Assembly: GCA_030015575.1 (NCBI GenBank) | Contig: CM057347.1 | Span: forward strand, 505,799,176 to 505,863,175 | DNA length: 64,000 bases | Direction of reading: 5' to 3' | Source: Agapanthus africanus | Taxonomy: Eukaryota > Streptophyta > Magnoliopsida > Asparagales > Amaryllidaceae | Shown: positions 55,979-64,000 of the stretch, piece by piece | Position numbering within the stretch: the first letter of the stretch is position 1 | Layout: each line of letters starts with the position of its first letter | Position numbers and translations under genes: made by a program | Notes under the pieces: model-generated | Seen by the model: only the letters and a program-made list of their open reading frames with translations | Told to the model about the DNA's origin: nothing | The model's database searches: none

Positions 55979-56605
55979 CCTAACTCCTCTACTAATCAGT
56001 CTCACAAAGCTCGTTTGCGAAACTATTGCGTTCGAGGAATAGCCTCAGTGAGTGGATCCGCCCTAATGTTTCTTTCTATGTTTCTTTTTATCTCATGTTC
56101 GCGGAGAAAGCCATCTCCCGAAATGAGCAATACCTCTTAGAGTATGTCTGGATATCTGATGGGACCTAGTTCATAAATGAACTCCAAATCCAAACTTCTT
56201 AGACTGTATCGTCAACTGAACTTAATCAGTATCCTGCGCCATGCCTCCCTCAGTATCCGCCTGGACCATCTGTCCAAAATACTGCCCCTCGTCAGAGGGA
56301 AAACTATAACTCTGATAGCCACTCTGTCATCCAGGTCACCTAAAGGAGGCTGCCGTTATCATATCCCTAGAACATTCACTTATGTTCTAAAACTGCTTCC
56401 GAATGTTTCTCCAGGATTGAATCAATATCAACTTATTGCACCTACTGCAAAAACAACATCTGGTGTGGTACTTGACATCTCATGATTGACTCAATTGCCT
56501 AAGCAAGTGATCTTCCAATCATGCACATCCATCTCCCCTTTAGTCTGTAAGACTCCTTTAGAGAGGGCGACTCCATCACCTGCAGGTATACTACCGTGCC
56601 AGGAG
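55979..56605 (-). mobile_element. Captured copia A-type segment, inverted
   Basis: Read on the minus strand it matches 17947-18609 of copia A (RNase H region and downstream) at over 90% in parts. For example CTCCTCTACTAATCAGTCTCACAAAGCTCG parallels the reverse of 18580-18609, in shorter words CAAAGCTCGTTTG and GAGTGGATCCGCCCT. The homologous leader at 47800-47830 has only about 15 bp at this place (CCTGAAATTTTGTG). No LTRs or target duplication surround it, so it did not arrive by transposition. Confidence 0.8.
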
Positions 56606-58317
56606 AGTGTGTTCCAGAGACATGGTTTTGATGTTTCAGGTGTTTTTTTTTTTAATTTTGCATGTGATGTAATCTTACACTATAAGCAATTCGGAGTGTT
56701 TCGTATTCGTAGTTTTAACATTGTTTCGGGTTTTTCGCATGTTGTCTAGACGAAATTAAAAAGTTCGATCGAATGTCAAAAATCCATTTTTCCAAGTTTA
56801 ACGTATTCGGAAAAACATGCAAGTGATTCTATGAACCCTCTAGAAGAATGAAACCCTAACTCGAATTTTTGGATCGCGGAACCGCTATCATACCCTAGGG
56901 TTTGTCGTAGTTCTGTGGCGACATGAGTGAGGCTTGGGTCTGCCCTTCTTCGGATGGTGCATAGGTACTGTAGCATATTCTGGGTATTACTAAAACTGTG
57001 CTCAAGTGTTGAGCTATCGGGAAATTATGGGATTTTGATGAATCGATCGAAAAGTTTAACGTCGTCCGGATATTATGTGATGCGATACAATATTTGGAAT
57101 CCACAAAAGTAGTTATGAGATAACTAATTTGAATGTTATAAATCTAGCAATTTAGTCTCATTTGATCGGTTGCTATGGGATTTTGATGTGATCAAAAGTC
57201 CGTCGCAATCACGTAGCATACGTGGATACTCGCTGGGTAAACTTAATAGATGGCCACGCCCCATAGCCCCGACCAAGTGACTGTAGGAGAACCCTATCGC
57301 CAAAAGCATCCGTTCGGGTGCTCGCGGCAGCGGTGTTCCGCCTTAGTGCACTTCATCGACGGTATCGGGGGGTGCGGCAGTCTACTAAAGTTTCCGACGA
57401 GCATTCGATCAGGTTGTCGGGAATCTTGTTGAATTGCCCGACTTGATATTGAAAAGTGTTTTCGAAATCGAGACTAAAATGCGGGGTTTATAATTGTTAG
57501 GCATGCGATGTCTAAGGAATTCATTTAGTTAGGCATGTGATGTCTAAGGTGGTTGCGGATTCCAACTGCTGTAGTTTTTCACTTTCTTTTCTGCGACCGT
57601 AAGTGTAATATGTTGTGTATCGCCGGTTTCGGTGCTATATGTCAACGACAATTGGGATACGCATATTTACTTACGTTGATGACATGTGATGTTATGTGTT
57701 GCTGGGATATGTTATATTGGATCATCGTGTTTGAATAGGCGGGGGTTTTATGTGAGATGAGAGTTTTTTATTTTCATTCATGTAAAATTCATTGTATGTA
57801 ATATTCTTTTATTGGGGCACTTCCGAGTTGAGGATGATGTCACCATTGTATATTATTTACTTTTCCGCATTAGGATAGACTCAAGGCGGGGAACACAAGT
57901 AACCGGGTTCTAGGGTCCAGTAGGAGACCATCTCGAGGAGTCGAGACCGGGTCTCCTAACTCTAGAATTGGTAGGATTGCTTGCCGCTCTCGTAGGGGTC
58001 TAGGGGTGTGGGATTGGCTATTCATCACGACCGTAGAATCCGTGTTTTATACAGGCTTAATCTAAAACACGGAAATCCTAGTATATCCAATATTTCATAT
58101 GTTTTATTCTGCTGCGATATTCTGTGATGCGATCATTGATTATATTCTAAGACGAATGCTTATATTATATATATATGATATATATTACATATTGTTGCTT
58201 TCGTTTCATATGTGATGCTTGGGAAGCCTATTATAAATGGGACTTTATTAATGAGATTAATGAAATAAAAGAAACCTAAAGATGTTGTAGAAATTTGTCT
58301 CGAAAACTGGTAGCTCT

Positions 58318-58427
58318 AGTTCTTGCTTTGCATAGCGGTATTCTTTATAAAATATCCAGCACCTTAGTCAACAAGAAAAGAGCCAAGATCCCTTCACCGG
58401 GAGTGACCTCTTTAGCGAAACTAGCAG
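58318..58427 (+). other. Structured leader module, single copy
   Basis: Hairpin 1 is GGTATT/AAATATCC, stem 3 is AAAGAG/CTCTTT and hairpin 2 is weakened (CTT/AAG with loop AGTCAAC). This is the counterpart of copy 1 at 49533. The second copy is lost at the junction at 58446. Confidence 0.65.
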
Positions 58428-58446
58428 ATGCTGCAGCCCTCGGTTT

Positions 58447-59211
58447 GTACCACCGGGGTGTATTGAGTAATGAGAGCTGCGAGCTTCTTTCATCAACTCT
58501 TCTCGAACAGGGCCGTGTGGTACACACAATCTACTTCCATATCTCAAGGATCCATCTTCGTGGATGATGAAGTCAGTTCGAAGTCCACTTTCTACTTGTT
58601 CTCGGATCTTTTGTAACTTGGTATCACTTGCTTGAGCTGCTTTGATCTGATTGACAATAGTGGACTGAACTTGTAAGTTCATCAAATACAAATCGTTACC
58701 TGACATAACTACTTCGATCGCCAATCTATGCAATTCCTGTGGAAGCTTCCACCGAGCGGTAAGATTCATTGTTAATGGCTGGCGGCTAAGTGCATCAGGA
58801 ACTACATCCACCGTCCCAGGATGATATTGTAGGTTGATGTCGAAGTCCGCCATGAGTTCTAACCATCTTCTCTGCCGCGTGTTTAATTCCTTCAGAGTAA
58901 ATACATCCTTTAGATTCTTTTGGTCAGTGTATATATCCGCTCGTTCTCCTAGAAGATAGTGGCGCCAAATCTTAAGTGCAAAGATAACGGCTGCCAACTC
59001 CAGATCATGTGTTGGATAGTTGTGCTCATGAGCTTTCAGCTGTCTTGATACAAAAGCTACAACTTTTCCGTGCTGGTGTAGAAAACATCCTAATCCTTTA
59101 CCGGATGCATCACAATGTACGACGAAACCTCTAGATTGATCCGATATTACGAGAATAGGAGCTAAAGTTAATCTTGTCTAGAGTTCTACAAAAGCTTGTT
59201 CATATGCTACT
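58447..59211 (-). pseudogene. Ty3/gypsy fragment: RNase H and integrase zinc-binding start
   Basis: Read on the minus strand: VVHCDASGKGLGCFLHQHGKV and [20 protein letters not shown] (RNase H), ADIYTDQKNLKDVF, FDINLQYHPGTVDVVPDALSR (connection), then LCVPHGPVREELMKEA and HYSIHPGGT (integrase HHCC region). It is Tekay/chromovirus-like and different from the copies at 30301 and 62077. Most of it reads in one frame. No LTR of its own is attached. It is bounded left by the copia leader and right by the younger gypsy LTR. Confidence 0.8.
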
Positions 59212-61541
59212 TGTCACGACCCAAAGTTTGGATATGACCGGCACTTAGATTGTATAATATCTAAAGATATTTGCACAACCCGAGTAAGCCGAAAAAACAA
59301 GATCAAATCCTTTTTGCGGAATTTTTATAAAAAATTAACTTTTTTAAGTAAAAGTCACAGTTTTATGTAATTAAGATATTAATAGTAACTCCCTAGTGAA
59401 TTCATAATAAAAACAATTATAAAGTGTTAAGTTTGGTTGCATCCCTAGTTGGGATCAACAATATCAACAGCGGAAATAAATATCCATTATATAGGAGATC
59501 AATAAGAATCCCAGACATAAATAAAAGAAATATCTTCTAACATAACAACGATCTCACCTGTCAAATAATATACGTATAACCATCTCTCATTCTAAGTCAT
59601 AATACAAGGTTTGATGGAGATTTTCTAGATCCAAAATACAATACCAAAAGAGAAGGTTACTACATATGTAATCCACCTATCAAAAGATGCGATAAAAGCT
59701 GAAAAAGTTGATCTGCACTGCTGATAACCGTCCACTCTACTCCTGCAAGGAACTGCGGAACAACGGGGGTGAGTTGCCAACTCAGTGAATAAAACTAATA
59801 TATAACGACTGATAATATAAATATACCGAATTCTAAGTAACTGTAATAAGGATAATTATGATGCATGATAACATGTGGAAAACATGAATCCGTACTACTA
59901 ATCACATAACCAAAACTGAAATCTCATCATTTAATTTCAAATAAAGTTTATCTTTCCGTGTCCATCATCGACACAAATCTTCCATTCTCTCAGGCATCGT
60001 TTCTTGAACGATCATGTAATCAATAACACCGGTCGATATCATCTAAATATCCGCCGTATTTCACAACTATCTCCGGTATCGAGTATCCTCGCTAGGCTCC
60101 TCGCCTATCATGCGGCTATCCTGCCCCTCGCTCTCGACCGGGTTCACCATGTATCCAACTGTGTGCCCCTGACTCAGTCTGAATAACTGATAAATCCGCA
60201 ACTGTATGACCCCCAACTCGGTTCGGAATAAAAACCAAATCATAAAAACATCTTATGGTGTACATGTCACTTCAATAATGAACAATCACTGGATTTATGT
60301 AATGGTATAGAAAAGCTCAAAACCATAAATCTTCAACAATAAAATTTTCTCTTATATCAACTTCAAACAATTAAATACGAAACATGATGTCATTTATGCA
60401 AAATACTACTGTTAATGATGTTTAAGGTATGATAGAATTATATTTAACAGGATAATTATTTAGTGTAAAAGTGACATATTAATATCGACGAGGTGTAATG
60501 TAACATGTAAAGATATGCACGTGCGGCATAACTCGTCGATAATTATGCAGTGTTCTAACAACTATTAACATGGTGATGTGTAGGTATATATGAATGCATG
60601 TTATTAACTTCACATATAAAGTCAATCTTTCAACTTAACAAAATACGGGTGTATCATGCCATCTTTACACAATCCCCCGGTAGATATTTAGTCTACTCAC
60701 CGGAATACGTCGTACTACTCAGGAATCACCAATCCTTTTCCTTTCCTTGTGGCCTCCGAAATTCCCGCACTCAAATCTATCATTTAATTAATTTGTATAA
60801 GAAAACAGCTATATTCCGATACGGCAAAATCAAGAAAACACAAGTTGTACGTGCTAATTACACTACGTACGACTATTGCAAATGATCTAACACTTTGTCT
60901 CACTGAAATTTAACCCAACTCTGTTTCGTAACAGAAAACAGAACGCGTTACGATTTTACCGTGTCGTATTTAAAAACTTTGATCACTTTTACGATATTAG
61001 TCCCCAGATTCCATATACAGTTAAATTAACTTGATTAAACAATACCAAATTATCCCAAAATCTATACAGAGACCTACCCCAAACCCCAAAACACCAATTA
61101 CCTACAAAAATCCGGCGACGCCGGATTTGGCCTTAATCTCGCCGGCCAAAATCCGAGCCCTTGAGTTCGTGCTCCTATGGTTTGTTCTAGGTCCAGATAC
61201 AACATTTTGGCACTGTTTGGTTAAGTTTATTTTTATCTAAACTATAGCAGATTACAACAGAGCTTAGTTTTGCCTAAATACGATATTATAGATCTTTGAT
61301 TTCAAACTTAAACAAACTCCAGAATTAATTCTACTGAGTTAGGAATTGTCACCAACCGAGGATGATTGAAAAGCTCCCTCCAAGACACCCAAACCCTTAG
61401 CTTCTAGCTCTTAGCTTGATGGTGTGAAATCCCTAGACTTAGCTCTTTTCTTCTTCTTTCTCTTGTTCTTCCTTGTTTGCTTTAGTTTTCTTTTTATTTC
61501 TTTTAACTTTTCCTGATATTAATTTGTTAAATGACCTGAAC

Positions 61542-61616
<75 letters not shown>

Positions 61617-62076
61617 AGAGGGAAAGGTGAGGTGTAGGAGGAGGTGTCGAAGACCAAAGGGTGCCATCCTCATGCAAGGAGGATGTGTTTTGTGTGTGTG
61701 CATGTAAGTAGGAGGTGTCCTTGCATTATCTCATCAATTTGTTTTAATTTGTAATTAAAATTCTGAGCTAAAACATTTTCTACCCCTTTTTCACTTACAC
61801 CCTTATAATTCCAAGTTTGCATATTTTCCCTAAATTTTACAAAAGACCCTTCACTACCTAGTTTATTATATAACACCATTTTAATTAAAAAGAAGCCAAA
61901 TTTCACATTAAAACCCTTATGATTTATTTATGTTGCATATTAAAATTTTAATTTTATTTGTTTTACATACTTTTTATGAAAATGACTTATTTGGTTTTAA
62001 TAACTTTTTAATTTAACATTTTATTAATTAATTAATTAATTAATTTTATTTATTTCTAAATTTTCAAAATGCTACA
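59212..62076 (-). mobile_element. 3' LTR (2865 bp) of the right-edge Tekay-like element
   Basis: Read on the minus strand it starts TGTAGCATTTTG at 62076 and ends GGTCGTGACA at 59212. It contains a (TA)n run at 61543-61612 and a block GAGTTGCCAACTCAGTGAAT near 59770, like the counterpart blocks in the family C LTRs. Small open frames inside have no domain. Confidence 0.85.
61543..61612. repeat. (TA)n microsatellite, about 70 bp
   Basis: About 35 uninterrupted AT units in the LTR. The open frame read across it is a low-complexity artefact. Confidence 0.95.
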
Positions 62077-62092
62077 ATATTCCCCCTTAAGA
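62077..62092 (-). other. Polypurine tract of the right-edge element
   Basis: On the minus strand it reads TTAAGGGGGAATAT, immediately before TGTAGCA. This is typical of Tekay/Del elements. Confidence 0.85.
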
Positions 62093-62115
62093 AAATTCGG
62101 TCCCCGAATTTAAAC

Positions 62116-62613
62116 TTAACTAGACATACCTTCAAAAAGATGTGGAAATTTCGTTCGCATCGCATTCTCGGTCTCCCAAATAATCTCTTCGCGATTTGTT
62201 CCTTGCCAAAGAACCTTTACAGATGGAAGTACCCTTGATCTCAGTTTCTTTGCCTGCCGGTCTAGAATAGCTACAGGCTGCACTGTGTAGGATAAATTCG
62301 GCTCAAGCTGTAAGGTCTGATGCTGGATCGCGTGAGAAGGATCGTGAAGATACTTACGAAGCATCGATACGTGAAACACCTGATGCACATCCGGAAAACT
62401 CGGTGGAAGTGCTAAACGATAAGCTACAACACCCACTCTCTCCAGAATCTCGTAAGGTCCAACATATCTGGGGCTGAGCTTCCTCTTTTTCCTGAGACGC
62501 ATCACACCTTTCATCGGAGACACATGAAGAAACACATGATCTCCCACATCAAACTCGAGTCTACGACGTTGTCGATCTGTATATGATTTCTGTCTGCACC
62601 GGGCCGCTCTCAT
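62116..62613 (-). pseudogene. Integrase C-terminal part with chromodomain-like tail
   Basis: The 165-residue reading shows a basic start (RQRRRLEFDVGDHVFLHVSP), the KLSPRYVGPYEILERVG GPY/F module at about residues 45-65, VFHVSMLRKYLHDP near 80-95, and a tail with ILDRQAKKLRSRVLPSVKVLW and EEIIWETENAMRTKFPHLF. The last part matches the group II chromodomain seen at the end of Tekay/CRM-type integrases, thought to guide integration to marked chromatin. Little of this piece is lost. The frame ends about 40 bp before the polypurine tract, as is usual. Confidence 0.8.
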
Positions 62614-62658
62614 TCTGTCTCGTATCAGCTGAATCTTTTCCGTAGTCTCCTGTACTAT

Positions 62659-63513
62659 CTACGGTCCCAAAATACTACTCTCGCTCAGTTCCGTCCAGCA
62701 AACGGGCGATCGACATTTCCTCCCATACAGAGCTTCAAAGGGTGCCATCTGGATCGTCTCCTGAAAACTGTTGTTGTACGAAAATTCTATCAAACGTAGA
62801 TGACGATCCCAACTACCAATGAAATCAAGGCTGCAAGCACGAAGCATATCCTCAAGAGTCTGAATGGTCCGCTCTGACTGACCATCCGTCTGTGGGTGAA
62901 AAGCTGTACTAAAACTCAGTCGTGTACTAAGAGCTTCTCGGAGTTTCTGCCATAGCCTACTAGTAAACTGGGTACCCCTATCTGAAACTATGCACGTCGG
63001 AACTCCATGCAATCGTACAATCTCATCGATATAAATCTGAGCATACTGTGCAAACCCATACGCCGTCTTCACCGGAAGAAAGTGAGCTGCCTTTGTTAAT
63101 CTATCTATAATCACCCAAATGGAATCATACCCTATGCTAGTCCTGGGTAGACCCACAACGAAATCCATGGAAATCTGTTCCCATTTCCACTCCGGAATGG
63201 GCAAGGGCTGCAACTCTCCTGCCGGCCTCTGGTGCTCGGCCTTGACTTGCTGACAAGTCAAGCATCTCGAAACAAACTCCGCAGCATTCCTCTTCATTCC
63301 TTCCCACCAATAAACATCCCTCAAATCATGATACATCTTGGTGGAACCAGTATGAATACTATATGCTGATCGATGAGCTTCCTCTAAGATCTCACGTCTC
63401 AATCCATCAGAATCTAGCATACAAAGATGAGTCCCAAAACGTATTACTCTACGGTCATCTATCACGAACTCCGACTCTCTGCCCTGCCTAACCTGACCCA
63501 TGATCTCCGTCAT
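62659..63513 (-). pseudogene. Integrase zinc-binding and catalytic core
   Basis: The 284-residue reading begins in the connection region. It has the HHCC domain (AHRSAYSIH...CLTCQQVKAEHQ, residues about 45-95) and the core with the DDE triad in MDFVVGLPRT, IVSDRGTQF and the HPQTDGQSERTIQTLED region. It also has the chromoviral NNSFQETIQMAPFEALYGRKCRSPVCW segment. All three acidic residues are visible. It belongs to the element at 59212-64000, which as a whole is broken. Confidence 0.85.
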
Positions 63514-63633
63514 ACGAGCATCTGCAGGCTTTGTCTCTCGAATACGATCTAATAACTAAGGTCGGGTGCGAACATGTGCTAACTGTCCTCCTGTCGAGGT
63601 GAACTCAAACTGTACACGACTATTACACAAAAT

Positions 63634-64000
63634 CTACCAGTCTGTGAAAGACTGTCTCTGCAAGATGTGCACATGAGATAAGCTATCTCCAGACCTCCGA
63701 CTCAAAGCATCTGCTACAACATTCGCCTTGCCTGGATGATACAAGATCTCACAATCGTAATCTTTCATAGGTTCCATCCATCTACGTTGCCTTAGATTCA
63801 GATCGCTCTGCTGAAAAATATACTTTAAGCTCTTATGATCTGTGAAAATTTGGCACGACTCTCCATACAACTAATGTCTCTAAATCTTCAGTGCGAAAAC
63901 TACAGCAGCCATTTCCAAATCATGAGTGGGGTAGTTCTGTTCATGCCTCTTCAATTGTCGAGAAGCATAAGCTACAACCCTGCCGTGCTGCATCAATACA
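63634..64000 (-). pseudogene. RNase H and connection, runs off the right edge
   Basis: Read on the minus strand: the edge reads [21 protein letters not shown] and [11 protein letters not shown], then [40 protein letters not shown] and [14 protein letters not shown]. This is the classical end of gypsy RNase H leading into integrase. Reverse transcriptase lies beyond the window. Confidence 0.8.

Larger units (their letters stand above)
55731..58446 (+). mobile_element. Second, partial internal region of the B-plus array
   Basis: It begins with primer site TGGTATCAGAGAC (55732-55744) and repeats the B-plus leader (47565-49655) in the same order, including the hairpin (56874-56920), the TCTAAGG direct repeats and one structured module (58318-58427). 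A reversed foreign segment lies inside at 55979-56605. It ends at about 58446, where a minus-strand gypsy fragment begins. No pol is present. Confidence 0.8.
59212..64000 (-). mobile_element. Tekay/Del-like Ty3/gypsy element, 3' half, continues beyond the window
   Basis: 3' LTR (62076-59212), polypurine tract, integrase with chromodomain-like tail and RNase H, all on the minus strand. The 5' half lies beyond position 64000. It is inserted in another gypsy fragment (58447-59211), and the base run TACTT at 59207-59211 would be its target duplication if repeated at the far end. The visible part carries about three breaks and is otherwise the best preserved pol in the window. Age cannot be measured without the other LTR. 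Confidence 0.85.

Overview
The window is plant nuclear DNA, very probably pericentromeric or other heterochromatin of an angiosperm. Nearly all of it is nested long-terminal-repeat retrotransposons of two superfamilies. Ty3/gypsy is represented by Tekay/Del-like chromoviruses with 2.9-3.1 kb LTRs and by a Tat/Ogre-like element. Ty1/copia is represented by Angela/BARE-like elements with 2.05-2.2 kb LTRs. Plant-type primer sites (TGGTATCAGAGCC for initiator Met-tRNA, and TGGCGTCGTTGCCGGGGA of the Tat/Athila group), YVDD/VDDI reverse transcriptase motifs and a chromodomain-like integrase tail support this. No intact host protein gene, tRNA, rRNA or CRISPR array was found. The species cannot be told from the sequence.

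Layout. 1-900: AT-rich flank with a possible 5' end of a minus-strand host gene. About 1140-1380: small MITE-like inverted repeat. 1416-2000: minus-strand LTR fragment. 2500-5110: an unexplained chain of short hairpins. 5316-9105: an old Tekay-like LTR split by a 3.1 kb solo LTR of the same family. 9107-11612: Tat/Ogre-like LTR, primer site, leader and gag start. 11613-20731: a broken copia element (A). 21158-26601: old gypsy LTR pieces, an 86-bp minisatellite and a minus-strand Tat gag fragment. 26602-42775: a Tekay-like element interrupted at 31642-42013 by a younger copia element (B-minus) with a perfect 5-bp target duplication. 43142-45360: another gypsy LTR. 45361-58446: a copia array LTR-internal-LTR-internal (B-plus). 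58447-59211: gypsy fragment. 59212 to the right edge: a further Tekay-like element on the minus strand. All these elements are broken fossils.

The most unusual content is not protein coding. (i) The copia elements carry long leaders of about 2.3-3.1 kb with no recognisable gag. In the leaders lies a roughly 100-nt module, usually duplicated, whose stems stay paired although their sequences differ between copies. A trio of small hairpins at nearly fixed spacing follows. (ii) A pair of GC-rich CCGCGG arms exactly 31 bp apart occurs in two copia leaders and in a Tat-type LTR, with a related hairpin in a third copia leader. (iii) Positions 2500-5110 are built almost wholly from short hairpins, including repeated hairpins with changing stems and constant loops, G-box hairpins and a 55-bp near-perfect palindrome. 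(iv) Structural events can be read directly: a probable inversion of about 13 kb with 10-bp junctions, an inverted 627-bp captured segment of one copia family inside another, and a young copia copy (LTRs about 0.8% apart) whose coding region is heavily broken.

All comparisons are by eye within the window. Family names rest on motifs and LTR ends, not on database searches.
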